From positions 1-64,000 of the forward strand of contig NZ_JAOSIM010000001.1 in the NCBI RefSeq assembly GCF_030586805.1: 64,000 nucleotides of DNA, in the 5' to 3' direction. Both the position numbers and the translations under genes were made by a program. The DNA is from Candidatus Phytoplasma fabacearum. GTDB taxonomy: Bacteria > Bacillota_I > Bacilli_A > Acholeplasmatales > Acholeplasmataceae. Below, piece after piece: positions 38,581-49,247 of the stretch. Positions within the stretch are counted from its first letter, which is position 1; each line of letters starts with the position of its first letter. The notes below the pieces were generated by a model, which searched no databases, was not told the origin of the DNA, and worked only from the letters and a program-made list of their open reading frames with translations.

Positions 38581-39896
38581 TAAAAAATTGTCGTTTTCAA
38601 AAAAAAATTTTTTTTATTGATATAAATGACGGTTCTTTTATTGAAGATTTGCAAGTTATTTGTAAAGATAATGAATTTATTTGTTTAAAAAAACTTAAAA
38701 ATGAACTTAATATTGGTGCTTCTGTTTATATAGAGGGTATTTTAATGCCTTTAAAAGATGTTTCAACTAGAAATTTAGAATTGGTTGCCTCTCGTTTTGT
38801 TGTTTTAGGTTCCAGTTCTGTTGAATACCCTATTCAACCAAAACCACATTCTAAAGCTTTTTTAAGGCAATTACCTCATTTACGATTAAGAACAAAACTT
38901 TTTGGTGCTGTTTTTAGGTTACGTAATACTGTTACTTTCGCTATACATAATTTTTTTCAAAATAAAGGTTTTATTAATATTCACACCCCTATTATTACTA
39001 CTAATGATGGCGAAGGAGCTGGATCTTTATTTCAAGTAACTAGCTTTGATCTTCAAACTTTATCAAATAAAAATATTATCGATTTTAGAAAAGATTTTTT
39101 TGGGAGACCTGTTTTTTTAGCTGTAACAGGACAGTTAGAAGCTGAAGCTTTTGCGACAGCTTTAAATAAAGTTTATACTTTTTCTCCTACTTTTAGAGCA
39201 GAAAAATCTAACACTTCTCGTCATATTTCTGAGTTTTGGATGATCGAAGCAGAAATGGCTTTTTGCGATTTATCATCGAGTATTATTTTAGTTCAACAAA
39301 TGTTGCAATATGTTATTAATTTTTGTTTACAAAATAATAAATCTGATTTAGATTTTTTTGATAAAAATATTGAACCTGGTTTAATTAATAGATTAAATTT
39401 TGTCGTTAATCTTAAAGATTTTCCTCAAATCACTTATAAAGAAGCTATGGTTATCCTTAATAAAAGTGTTTATAATTTCGAACAAAAACCTATTTATGGC
39501 GAAGATTTATCTACAGAACATGAAAAATATTTGACAGAAGTTATTTTTAAAAAACCTATTTTTGTAACGCACTGGCCTAAAAATATTAAGGCTTTTTATA
39601 TGCGTAATAATGACGATAATGAAACAGTTGCAGGTATGGATTTATTAGTTCCAAAAGTAGGAGAATTAGTAGGCGGTTCTCAAAGAGAAGAAAGATTGGA
39701 AATTTTAGAAAATAAAATGCATGAAATGCAAATAAATACAAAAGATTTAAATTGGTATTTAGATTTACGTCGTTTTGGTAGTTGTATTCATTCTGGATTT
39801 GGTTTAGGTTTTGAACGTATGCTACTTTATTTAACAGGTTTAGAAAATATAAGGGATGTTATTGCTTTTCCTAGGAGTTATTGTAATATTTCTTAA
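38581..39896 (+). CDS. asnS: Asparaginyl-tRNA synthetase, exon 2
   Basis: The reading frame is open from the intron border through [18 protein letters not shown], the OB fold and the class II catalytic core to the stop. Core motifs are [22 protein letters not shown] (motif 2 region) and [16 protein letters not shown] (motif 3). It attaches asparagine to tRNA-Asn, an essential step. Taken alone the exon has no proper start; a TTG at 38649 would omit most of the anticodon-binding strands. With exon 1 the product is 465 aa, full length. Confidence 0.93.
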
Positions 39897-39956
39897 CATT
39901 TTTTTGTTAAATAAAAAATTCTGAAAAACAAAATTAAAAGAGGTTATATAAAAAGC

Positions 39957-41054
39957 ATGTTTATTAAAATGTCAAATGTTTCTAAAGTTTTTGTTAATAA
40001 ACATAATCGTAAAAAAACTTTCGCAGTTAAAAACATTAATTTGGAAATTAAAAAAGGAGAATTGGTAAGTATTTTAGGTCCTTCAGGCTGCGGAAAATCA
40101 ACTATTCTTTACATCATAGCAGGTTTAATTTCCGTTACTGAAGGTAATATTTTTTTTGACAATATTGATGTTACAAAAGTTCCTCCGGAAAAAAGAGGAG
40201 TTGGTTTAGTATTCCAAAATTATTCTTTATATCCTCATATGACTGCGCGTCAAAATATTACCTTTCCTTTGCAAAATTTAAAAATATCTTCTAACAAAAT
40301 TCAAGAAGAATTAGATAAAATTGCTGCTTTGACATCTACTAGTGATTATTTAGATAAAATGCCTTTCGAATTATCCGGAGGTCAACAACAACGTGTAGCT
40401 ATCGCTAGAGCTTTAATTAAATATTCTGGTATATTATTGTTAGATGAAGCTTTATCTAATTTAGACACTCATTTACGTATTAGGATGAGAGATGAAATAC
40501 GTAAAATACAAATTAAAACTAATGTAACAGCTGTTTTAGTTACTCATGATCAAGAAGAAGCTATGTATATGAGTGATAAGATTTATGTTATGAATAAAGG
40601 TACTATTCAGCAAGTTGGTACTCCGCACGAAATTTATAATAATCCTGTGAATTTATTTGTAGCTTCTTTTTTAGGTGTTCCTCTTATTTCTGTTTTTAAT
40701 GGTATATTGCATTGTGGTAATTTAAAAATAGGTAAAAATATTATTTTACAAGATCAATGTTTTCAATCATTTAATAATAAAGAAGTTTATGTTGCGATTC
40801 GACCTGAAGGCTATGAATTAAAACAAGATGGGATTTTTGAAATTGAAGGTATAGCCTTAGAAAATTTAGGTCGTGAATTAGTCTTATTGGCTAAAAAAAA
40901 TGAGTCTATTTATAAAACATTTCAAGTTATTATACCTACTTATCAACAAACACAATTAAATGCTAATAAAATTAATAAACAAAAAATTCGCTTTGATATT
41001 AAAAAAAATAAATTATTCGTTTTTGATAAAATTAATGAAAATAGGATTTTTTAA
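39957..41054 (+). CDS. Sugar-type ABC transporter ATP-binding protein (MsmK/UgpC family)
   Basis: 365 aa cytoplasmic ATPase of a carbohydrate importer. Walker A GPSGCGKST is near residue 42, Q-loop FQNYSLYPHM near 88, signature LSGGQQQR near 140, Walker B LLLDEALSNLD near 160 and H-loop TH near 197. A C-terminal regulatory TOBE/OB domain (about 240-365, VAIRPEGYEL) is present as in MalK/UgpC. The next gene starts immediately after its stop. The four genes to 44647 form one operon. The substrate (maltose-type sugar, glycerol-3-phosphate or other) is not decided by sequence. Confidence 0.92.
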   Translation: MFIKMSNVSKVFVNKHNRKKTFAVKNINLEIKKGELVSILGPSGCGKSTILYIIAGLISVTEGNIFFDNIDVTKVPPEKRGVGLVFQNYSLYPHMTARQNITFPLQNLKISSNKIQEELDKIAALTSTSDYLDKMPFELSGGQQQRVAIARALIKYSGILLLDEALSNLDTHLRIRMRDEIRKIQIKTNVTAVLVTHDQEEAMYMSDKIYVMNKGTIQQVGTPHEIYNNPVNLFVASFLGVPLISVFNGILHCGNLKIGKNIILQDQCFQSFNNKEVYVAIRPEGYELKQDGIFEIEGIALENLGRELVLLAKKNESIYKTFQVIIPTYQQTQLNANKINKQKIRFDIKKNKLFVFDKINENRIF

Positions 41055-42014
41055 ATGTTAGAAAATATGGGACATAAAAATCGTAGACATTGGTATTATT
41101 TAGCGCCTATGTTAATTTTTTTAACTGTTTTTACTTTTTATCCTTTAGTTAAAAATGTTATTATTTCTTTCAATGCTAAATACGATAAATTTAATGATTC
41201 TTTTAGCATGAAGTTTTATGATTTTTTTAGTTTGAGCAATTATATTTCTATTTTTAAAGATATAGATTTTATTTTTGCATTACGAAATACTCTTATTTTA
41301 GTAATTATTTGTGTACCAATATCTATTTTTTTATCTTTAATTATCGCTTTGGCTTTAAACAGTGTTCGTAATTATGTAGTGCAACATTTTTTTAAAACAT
41401 TTTTTTTATTACCTTTGTTATCTAATACCATTATTATGAGTATGATTTTTGGTTCTTTTTTTTATTACAATACTACTGATTTAACTTCTTATAGACCTGA
41501 AGGATTATTTAATTCTTTTTTAGGTTTTTTTGGTATTAAACCGCAACCTTGGATAAATATTTCTGCTCCTTATTCTCATAAAATTTTTGTTTTGGTTTTT
41601 TATAATATATGGGCTAGATTACCTTTTAAAATTTTTGTTTTTATTTTATCTTTGCAAGATATTGATAAATCTTATTATGATGCTGCTAAAATTGATGGAG
41701 CTTCTAAATTTCGTATTTTAACAAAAATAGTTTTACCTTTATTAGCTCCAATTATTTTTTATCAATTAATAATCGAAACTTTAATGGTTATTAAAGAATA
41801 TGAATCTGTTATAGGTGTTTTTGGACGGGATGCTAATTATCGAGTACAAACTTTAGTAGGTTATATTTATAATCAATTATCTAGTTCTCATTATAATTCT
41901 TATTCTAAAGGGGCAGCTGCTGCTACGATATTATTATTAATTTCTGTTGTTTTTACTACTATGAGTTTTTATATTTCTAAAAAAGAAAATAAATATATGA
42001 AAGTGGATTTGTAA
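41055..42014 (+). CDS. Sugar-type ABC transporter permease (MalF/UgpA-like)
   Basis: 319 aa with about six membrane helices. The EAA loop that docks to the ATPase is YYDAAKIDGASKFRILTKIVLPL near residues 212-235. It starts one base after the stop of the ATPase gene, indicating translational coupling, and is paired with the second permease. It is the larger-partner type with a short N-terminal tail. Confidence 0.9.
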   Translation: MLENMGHKNRRHWYYLAPMLIFLTVFTFYPLVKNVIISFNAKYDKFNDSFSMKFYDFFSLSNYISIFKDIDFIFALRNTLILVIICVPISIFLSLIIALALNSVRNYVVQHFFKTFFLLPLLSNTIIMSMIFGSFFYYNTTDLTSYRPEGLFNSFLGFFGIKPQPWINISAPYSHKIFVLVFYNIWARLPFKIFVFILSLQDIDKSYYDAAKIDGASKFRILTKIVLPLLAPIIFYQLIIETLMVIKEYESVIGVFGRDANYRVQTLVGYIYNQLSSSHYNSYSKGAAAATILLLISVVFTTMSFYISKKENKYMKVDL

Positions 42015-42024
42015 TAATTATTAT

Positions 42025-42942
42025 ATGGATATTAATAAGATTTATCGTTTTATAGGCGTCAATATTTGTAATATTAAACACAAGTTGAGTAAAATAAACT
42101 ATTTCATTATTATCAAGTATTTGTTTTTGATATCAATTTTATTATTTTTAACATTTCCCTTTTATGTAATGGTTATTACCTCTTTAAAGAGTAATGAAGA
42201 TATCAGACAAAATCATTTATTAAGTTGGCCTAAACAAGGTTTACAATTCATTAACTATAAAAATGTTTTTTCTATTAAAGATTTCAAATTTTTAAAATAT
42301 TTTATAAATACTTGTATTATGGTTTCTTTATCTACTGTTGCGGGTACTGTTTGTTGCGTTTTAGCAGCTTTTGCTTTAAGTTTTTTTGTTTTTCCTTTGA
42401 AGAGAATTATTTTAATGTTATTGTTTTTAGCTATGTCCATTACAAGCGAAACTTTAATTTTGACTAATTTTCGTACTGTTTCTAATTGGGGTTTAGTTGA
42501 TAATGGTAATGGTTCTATTGTTCCTGGCGGTGTTTATTTAGCCATGACTTTTCCTTATTTGATTAATGTAGTACATTTATTTTTATTAATTCAAACTTTT
42601 AAACGTGTCCCTAAAGAGTTATATTATACGGCTAAAGTAGATGGCATTAATAATTTGCAATATTTATGGAAAATTTTATTACCTATAACAAAACCTACTG
42701 TTATTGTGATTGCCGTTTTCAGAACTATAGCAGCTTGGAATGCTTATGCTTGGCCAGAATTGGTGGGTGCGAAGTTATTAACCAATATGATAAGAAAAAT
42801 TTTCGATTCAGACAGTTTTATGGATAATTTAAATCTTCAAATGGCTATTTTTGTTTTAATTAACTTGCCTTTATTATGTTTATTTATTATTTTTAAAAAA
42901 TATATTATATCTGGAGATAATCGACGTGGTATTAAAGGTTAA
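42025..42942 (+). CDS. Sugar-type ABC transporter permease (MalG/UgpE-like)
   Basis: 305 aa with about six membrane helices. An N-terminal cytoplasmic stretch (1-28) is followed by the first helix and the FYVMVITSLKSNEDI segment typical of MalG-like permeases. The EAA loop is LYYTAKVDGINNLQYLWKILLPI near residues 198-220. It overlaps the start of the binding-protein gene by 17 bases. Confidence 0.9.
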   Translation: MDINKIYRFIGVNICNIKHKLSKINYFIIIKYLFLISILLFLTFPFYVMVITSLKSNEDIRQNHLLSWPKQGLQFINYKNVFSIKDFKFLKYFINTCIMVSLSTVAGTVCCVLAAFALSFFVFPLKRIILMLLFLAMSITSETLILTNFRTVSNWGLVDNGNGSIVPGGVYLAMTFPYLINVVHLFLLIQTFKRVPKELYYTAKVDGINNLQYLWKILLPITKPTVIVIAVFRTIAAWNAYAWPELVGAKLLTNMIRKIFDSDSFMDNLNLQMAIFVLINLPLLCLFIIFKKYIISGDNRRGIKG

Positions 42943-44647
42943 TTTAAAATCAAAAATTTTAAATCTTGGTAATGTGAGCAAAATATTTATATATTTTAGT
43001 GCCATTATTATTTTTATCATAATATCTAATTCTTTGCGAACCTCTAAAAATAATGAATTTTTTACTAAAAAATATCATGATTTAGGTAATTTAGTTAGTA
43101 AAAAATTTCATAATCATGAATCTCAAATTAGTTATTTTAAAAATCTTAAAAAACCTGTAGAAATCATTTTTTGGCATAACTTATATCCTAGAGAATTAGA
43201 AATTGTTAAACAATCTATTAAAGAATTTGAACAGCATAATCCTAATATTAAAATTAAAGACGTTAATAAGGTGAATTGGGAACAAATTTGCAAAAGTGTT
43301 GCTAATTCTTTGCCTGTCGATAAACAACCTAATATTGTATTTTCTTATGATGATCATATTGAATTTTATTCTAAATCATTTAAAGTTGTACCATTAGATA
43401 TTTTTATAGATTATGATGAAGATTTTCGTAATACTCCGGAAACTAAGAATAAATATAGTTTTTTTAAAGGTTATGCTAAAAAATTACAATTACCTAATGT
43501 TTATGATGGAAAACCTCATCATTATAGTCTGCCATTTGTTAAATCTACAGAAGTTATGTTTTATGATAGTGATTTATTTAAACAATATCGTGACGAGTTG
43601 AATAAATTTTTTTATGAAAAGCATAAAATAGATTTTAAAGATTATTGCTCCGAAATTATTGACTATCAGGGTAAATTTGATTTTAACACTTTAAAAGTTA
43701 ATAAAGATTATTTTATTTGGCCTTATTTAGAAACTTTGTCTTCTAAACTTGTTGAACTCAAAAAAGATCCAACTTTCATTCCTATCGCATCTGAAAGTTT
43801 GGCTAATTTAATTATTATTAGTAATGAACAAAAAGGAATATCTTATCCGAAAGATTCAAATTCAATTAAGAGTTTTTTGTTAGATGAAAATGTTAAAAAT
43901 AATATGCAATATTTTAAAGAACATTTTTATAATAAAGGTTTGTTAACTAGTTCTAAATTAATTGGTATTAGCAATAAAGAAATGTTTATGAAACGTAAAA
44001 CCGGTATATTTATTACTTCTACTAGAAGATCTGATTTATTACATAATCAAATTTCAGATTTTAATATAGAAATGACCCCTTTCCCTTGTATGAGTTATAC
44101 TGATGAATACAAAAATATTATTCAAGGTCCTAATGTTAATTTATTTTATTCGGAAGATAATGATAAAATATTAGCTTCTTGGTTATTTTTGAAGCATTTA
44201 CTTTCTAGAGATGTTTATATTGATATGCTATTGGGTAAAGGTGGTTTTATTATTACTCGCGAAGATGTTTTAAACACTTTAAAAAATTTAAAGTCTCCAA
44301 ATGAACAAAATTATGTTGAGGAACAAATTCAAAAATTAACAAAGAGTATCTTTATGAAACAAAATATTAGTGACAAACAAAATTCGAAAATAATACAAGA
44401 TAAAAAAACAGAAATACGAGAATTGTATAAATACAAATCAGTTAAATTTGCTCTAGAACATACTTATGATAGCAACAATAAAGATACTTATTTTACGACA
44501 CCTATTTTTTCTGATGTAGTATTTTTTCGTTTGATATTGAATGATTTATTTGCAGAAATTTTAGCTATCGATAACCAAGAAATTAATTTAAAACAAAAAA
44601 TAAATTGTTTATTTATGGAAGCTTATACAAGAATTGCCAATGATTAA
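42926..44647 (+). CDS. ABC transporter extracellular solute-binding protein
   Basis: 573 aa. An N-terminal hydrophobic segment (about 16-34) lacks a lipobox cysteine, so it is likely an uncleaved anchor. The family 1 solute-binding fold follows, opening VEIIFWHNLYPRELEIVKQSIKEFEQHNPNIKI near residue 72. Longer than typical (about 420), it has extra Lys-rich sequence near the C-terminus. GTG start with GGAG 9 bases upstream, overlapping the permease gene. It captures the sugar-type substrate for the three preceding proteins. Confidence 0.88.
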   Translation: MVLKVNLKSKILNLGNVSKIFIYFSAIIIFIIISNSLRTSKNNEFFTKKYHDLGNLVSKKFHNHESQISYFKNLKKPVEIIFWHNLYPRELEIVKQSIKEFEQHNPNIKIKDVNKVNWEQICKSVANSLPVDKQPNIVFSYDDHIEFYSKSFKVVPLDIFIDYDEDFRNTPETKNKYSFFKGYAKKLQLPNVYDGKPHHYSLPFVKSTEVMFYDSDLFKQYRDELNKFFYEKHKIDFKDYCSEIIDYQGKFDFNTLKVNKDYFIWPYLETLSSKLVELKKDPTFIPIASESLANLIIISNEQKGISYPKDSNSIKSFLLDENVKNNMQYFKEHFYNKGLLTSSKLIGISNKEMFMKRKTGIFITSTRRSDLLHNQISDFNIEMTPFPCMSYTDEYKNIIQGPNVNLFYSEDNDKILASWLFLKHLLSRDVYIDMLLGKGGFIITREDVLNTLKNLKSPNEQNYVEEQIQKLTKSIFMKQNISDKQNSKIIQDKKTEIRELYKYKSVKFALEHTYDSNNKDTYFTTPIFSDVVFFRLILNDLFAEILAIDNQEINLKQKINCLFMEAYTRIAND

Positions 44648-44688
44648 TATAAAAAAATTAATTTAATTAATATAGGAGAAGATAAAAA

Positions 44689-45717
44689 ATGGATCAAAAT
44701 TTGATACAAAGGAATTCCAAAACGATATCTATGAATCACTTAATTCTTCGTAATATAAATGAATTCAATGTTATTACTATATTTGGGCATAAAAATCCAG
44801 ATGGAGATTGTTATGGTTCTCAATTGGGATTGAAAGATATTATTCAACAAAATTTTCCTCATAAACAAGTTTATACTCTAGGAGAAAATAATCCTATTTT
44901 TTCATTTTTAGGTGTAATGGATGAAATTAATGATGATGTTATATCTCAATCTTTAGCTATTGTGGTGGATTGTGGTAATACTAATGTAATTAGCGATGTC
45001 AGATATAAAATAGCTAAAAAAATTATACGCATTGATCATCATTTAATAGGAGAAATTTACGGAGATGAACAAAATTCTTGGATTGATTCAAGTTTTTCTT
45101 CTTGTTCAGAAATGATTTATACTTTTAAAGAAATTAATAATTTAAATTTGAGTATTAAAGGTGCTTTGCCTATTTATATCGGCATGGTCACGGATACTGG
45201 TCATTTTCGTTTTGATAGAGTAAATTATAAAACTTTACAAATTGTTTCTGATTTATTACGTTATGGTTTTGATGCTTTTCAAATTGATACTAAAATTACT
45301 ATTCAACCTATTAATATATTAAGATTTAAAGGTTATGTATGTAGTAATTTTATCGCTGAAGATGGTTTGATTTATATTAAGATCACTCATGACATTATTG
45401 AACAATTTAAATTGAAATTTGAAGATATTAACAGTGTAGTTAATATTTTTCATAATATTCAAGGATATCCTGTATGGTTATTTATAATAGAAAATAAAGT
45501 TAAAAACTATTGGAAGATAAGCATACGTTCGATAGGTCCTCAAATTAATCATATTGCCCATAAATTTAACGGTGGAGGTCATTTTCGTGCTTGTGGTATG
45601 AACGTTTATAATCAGCAAGAAATTGATCAAGTTATTAAATTAGCTAAAACTTCTATTAAAGAGTATGAGTGCCAAAGAGGCTTAAATGTCATGTCTTCTG
45701 ACAAATTATCAGCATGA
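44689..45717 (+). CDS. nrnA: DHH-family nanoRNase / pAp phosphatase, 3' end altered by an intron
   Basis: 342 aa as read through. NrnA degrades 2-5 nt RNAs and removes the 3' phosphate from pAp. Motifs are GHKNPDGDCYGSQLGL near 33, VDCGN near 94, RIDHHL (DHH) near 111, TDTGHFRF near 165 and GGGHFRACG near 304. The native frame appears to end shortly after KEY at 45666, where a group II intron begins. Read-through adds 17 intron-encoded residues, while splicing to 46350 would give KEYYR-stop. Catalytic motifs are all upstream, so function is probably kept either way. AGGAGA lies 9 bases before the ATG. Confidence 0.9.
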   Translation: MDQNLIQRNSKTISMNHLILRNINEFNVITIFGHKNPDGDCYGSQLGLKDIIQQNFPHKQVYTLGENNPIFSFLGVMDEINDDVISQSLAIVVDCGNTNVISDVRYKIAKKIIRIDHHLIGEIYGDEQNSWIDSSFSSCSEMIYTFKEINNLNLSIKGALPIYIGMVTDTGHFRFDRVNYKTLQIVSDLLRYGFDAFQIDTKITIQPINILRFKGYVCSNFIAEDGLIYIKITHDIIEQFKLKFEDINSVVNIFHNIQGYPVWLFIIENKVKNYWKISIRSIGPQINHIAHKFNGGGHFRACGMNVYNQQEIDQVIKLAKTSIKEYECQRGLNVMSSDKLSA

Positions 45718-46349
45718 TAAACACTGTAAGGCTAAGAACGGTTCTTGAATGGAAACTCTCAAGAATTACAGCAGTTCTTAAAAGCGGGTTGCGACGAAGT
45801 AGTTAGTCAAGAAGATACCGCCACCAAATGGTTCTAAGGATAAGCTTGTAATGGCCTAAGAAGGAAAGTAGATGTAATAGTAAAACCTGTTTCGCAAACT
45901 ACTATAAGCGAGCAATCCAGAGGCTATCAATATATGATATTCGTATTGGATAGTTTATCAATTAACAAACCTGGAATCTCACCATTAACAAAATGGTTAC
46001 TTCACCTAAGGAATCAAGGTAGATATTTAGCGTAACTTGGAGAATCCTAAAGGTCAGTTATTAAATTAACTAATAATGAGTTTAAAGTTATTAGGCCCAA
46101 GGATAAAGCGACTTCTTAGTAGTCGGAGGAGTAAAACTTGATCTGGAATGATAAAGAGAATCGTCCTCCCTGGAATAAGGTTAACGACCTTGATAGGGCG
46201 AAAGAAGTCAGTAATTTATTGTTTATTGATAAATTTATGGCAAGTTTATACTTGAGAAACTTGCTTTTCTAGTTTAAATAGGGATTTGTTTTTAATAAAT
46301 ATCAGAAAGACAAATCCTGAGATTGAAAATGAAAATAATATATCTATAT
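45667..46349 (+). mobile_element. ORF-less group II intron at the end of nrnA, probably inactive
   Basis: 683 bases from GAGTGCC to TATCTATAT. Domains I-III match the 49751 copy closely, but domain IV is reduced to nothing. Domain 5 is damaged (AAGTTTATACTT where good copies have AAGCCGGATGC), including the catalytic AGC triad. The first bases also deviate from GGGCGCC. Splicing is therefore doubtful. Confidence 0.85.
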
Positions 46350-46432
46350 TATCGGTAATAATAGCAAATAATTTATTTAGTGTGTTAATTAAAAATATTA
46401 AAATAATAAAAAATATATTAAAGTGAGTGAAT

Positions 46433-47578
46433 GGGCGCCAAAGAGGCCTAAATTTCCTGCTATCTAACCAATAGCCAGGGTCGATAAACCCTGAAAGGAT
46501 ATGGTCGGTCAGTCAAACGAAAGAATGTCGGATTAGAGCAGACCATAAAAGCGGATTGCGACGAAAGCAAATTAGTCAAGAGGATTCCGCCACCGAATAA
46601 TTCCATGGAGAAGCCTGAAATGGCCTAAGAAGATAAATAGATGTAATAAACTAACCTGTTCGTAAGTTGCTGAAACGGATAGTCCAGAGACTACTAATAC
46701 ATATTATTCACATATTGAGTAGTTTATCAGATAAGAAAACCTGGAATCAGCCTCTTTAAGAGGATACTTCCCCTAAAGAATTAAGGTAGAAATTTAGTGT
46801 AACTTGGAGAATCCTAAAACTAAGTAATTAAATTTACAAATCAGGAAATAAAAGCCCTGATAGTCAAGGATAAAGCATCTTCTTAGTAGTCGTAAGGGTA
46901 AACCTAGTTTTGGAATAAGCTAGCTAATCGTCTTACCAAGAAGAGAGGTAATAACTCTCATAGGGCGAAAGAAGAAAGTAATTTATTGTTTATTCGTTGA
47001 GACCGCAGAAGGAATAGGTAAAACCTAGAAATGATTTTGAGTTCTTAAAATCGAAACTTCTCTGGACAATGAGTAAGATTCACGACCAATCTTTAAAACA
47101 ACACATATTAAAACAAGAACTCAAATGGGGAATGAACAACTTAATTAATACCTACCTCAAGTTTCATCAGATTGCCACCAATAACGGGAGCAGAAACACT
47201 GGGAATTGATGGGAGAATAATAGATGATATAGACTTAAATAAATTAACGAAATATCACCAAAAATATGTTCACAACCAATATAACCCGAAACTGGTTAAA
47301 AGAGTTCATATTCCGAAAGGAAAAGATAAAACTAGACTACTTGGAATTCCTACTATTCAAGATAGAATCATCCAAAAGGCTTATAGAATATTTGAAAAGA
47401 ATAAAAGGTCAAGAATAAACATTTAACCAGTGGTGACACGAAGTTAAACCTAGAAAAAGGATAAATTATGGAAAGCGGTGTGCTTGGAAACTTGCTCGCA
47501 CCGTTTGGACGGGGGCTGTTGGTAATATTTGATAGAAAGATAAATCCTATCAAAGAAACGTCAATAATCTATTCGTAT
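46433..47578 (+). mobile_element. Group II intron in the mnmE leader, maturase mostly deleted
   Basis: 1146 bases from GGGCGCC to ATTCGTAT, ending one base before the A that precedes the mnmE ATG. It belongs to the same subfamily as the asnS intron (TAAATTTC start, GGTCGGTC block). Domain 5 is intact (GAAAGCGGTGTGC ... GCTCGCACCGTTT) and is almost identical to the intron end at 1-128. Domain IV carries only a maturase remnant. Ribozyme parts look usable, so splicing in trans is possible. Confidence 0.88.
47069..47426 (+). pseudogene. Maturase pseudogene inside the mnmE leader intron
   Basis: The N-terminal maturase start (MSKIHDQSLKQHILKQ...) runs from 47069 to a +1 frameshift near 47195. 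It continues in the next frame through TRLLGIPTIQDRIIQK. It then jumps to the last dozen residues (KNKRSRINI), so about 440 codons including the YADD and HNH parts are missing. It cannot be functional as a reverse transcriptase. Confidence 0.85.
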
Positions 47579-47579
47579 A

Positions 47580-48135
47580 ATGTTTATACAAGAAACTATT
47601 GCAGCTATCGCTACACCTTTAGGTATAGGTAGTATTAGTGTAATTCGTGTAAGTGGATCGAAAGCCATCGAGGGTATTAATAGTATTTTTAAAGCTATTA
47701 AAGAAATTAATTTATTAGAAGTTAAAACTCATACTATTCATCATGGTTTTATTTTGAATCATTCAGGTGAAGTTTTAGATGAAGTTTTAATTTCTATTTT
47801 TCGGTCTCCTAGATCTTTTACAGGGGAAGATGTTATTGAAATTCAAGCTCATGGAGGAACTTTAATTACTAAACTTGTTTTAGAAAGAGTTTTATCTTTA
47901 CCATTTATTAGATTAGCAGAGCCAGGTGAATTCAGTAAAAGAGCTTTTTTAAATAAAAAAATTGATTTATTGCAAGCAGAAGCTATTATGGATTTAATTC
48001 ATGCTAAAAATATTCAGTTTATTAAATTGGCTAATGCAGGTTTACAAAAAAAAATTTCTAAAAATATTCAAGATTTGAACAAACAAATTTTAAATTTAAT
48101 AGTTAGTATAGAAGTGAATATAGATTATCCTGAAT
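47580..48135 (+). CDS. mnmE: tRNA modification GTPase MnmE, exon 1
   Basis: Codes for residues 1-185 plus one base: the N-terminal tetrahydrofolate-binding domain ([77 protein letters not shown]). It ends inside the conserved NIDYPEY segment at 48135, where an intron begins. MnmE with MnmG modifies U34 of several tRNAs. The ATG sits two bases after the end of another intron, so ribosome binding may need that intron removed. Confidence 0.93.
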
Positions 48136-49247
48136 GGGCGCCCAAAGAGGCCTAAATATCGTGTTATCTAGCCAATAACCAGTGCCGATAAACACTGCAA
48201 GGATAAGAACAGTTCTTTAAAGGAAACAATAAAGAATTATAGCAGTTCTTAAAAGCGGGTTGCGATGAAGTAGTTTAATCAAAAAGATTCCGCCACCAAA
48301 TGGTTCTAAGGATAAGCATAAGCAGGCCTAAGAAGATAAGTAGATGTAATATAATAACCCTGTCTCGCAAACTACTGAAACCGAGCGGTCCAGAGTCTAT
48401 CAATACTATGTTCAGGTATTGGATAGTTTATCAATTAATAAACCTGGAATCTCACCATTAATAAAATGGTCACTTCGCCTAAGGAATCAAGGTTGATATT
48501 TAGAGTAACTGGGAGAATCCTAAAGGTCAGTTATTAAATTAACTAATAATGAGTTTAAAGTCATTAGGCCCAAGGATAAAGCGACTTCTTAGTAGTCGGA
48601 GGAGTAAAACTTGATCTGGAATGATAAAGAGAATCGTCCTCCCTGGAACAAGGTTAACGACCTTGATAGGGCGAAAGAAGTCAGTAATTTATTGTTTATT
48701 CAGTGACATCAAGCGAGAATAGTTTGATATACTAAAAATTGTTTATAATCAAGACATTAAACTTGTGTAACAATTGAATATCAATTCAAAATCGTTCTTT
48801 TTAAATAACTAAGATATTACAGAGTTTATAATTAGTGATTAGTAATATGATAAATAATTATTAAATATTCAATTAAATTAGGGCCAACAAATTTATTGGA
48901 ATGATATAAATAGAAGATTAATGGTATTTATTTCAAGAAGATTGATTAATGTCACCGCGAAATATGTTAACGGTTATTAGTAAAAAATCATGACTTTTAG
49001 AGATTTTTACTATCAAAGCCTAATCAATTCCAAAGGTTATTGGACAAATATTAACTCTTTAAAAAGAACGATAAGAATAAATAACTAACCAGTGGCAACA
49101 CAAAGTTAGTCCGATAAAAAGGATAAATTATGGCAAGCCGGATGCTGGGAAACTTGCTTGTCCGGTTTAGATGGGGGCTATTTGTAATAGATAACTGTAA
49201 CTGAATGACAAATAATTGTTATTGAAACGCAAATAATCTATCCATAT
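48136..49247 (+). mobile_element. Group II intron in mnmE, first internal copy
   Basis: 1112 bases from GGGCGCCC to ATCCATAT. Domains I-III are well kept (GCGACTTCTTAGTAGTCGGAGGAGTAAAACT-type block near 48580). Domain IV holds only scrambled maturase remnants with no open frame (about 48900-49080). Domain 5 is intact (GGCAAGCCGGATGC ... GCTTGTCCGGTTT at about 49131-49167). Removing it joins ...DYPE with YYDIP in frame. Confidence 0.9.

Noticed and set aside
38649-39896. asnS starting at the internal TTG as a complete gene
   Set aside because: The frame is open and AsnS-like back to the intron border, and a matching exon 1 exists before the intron.
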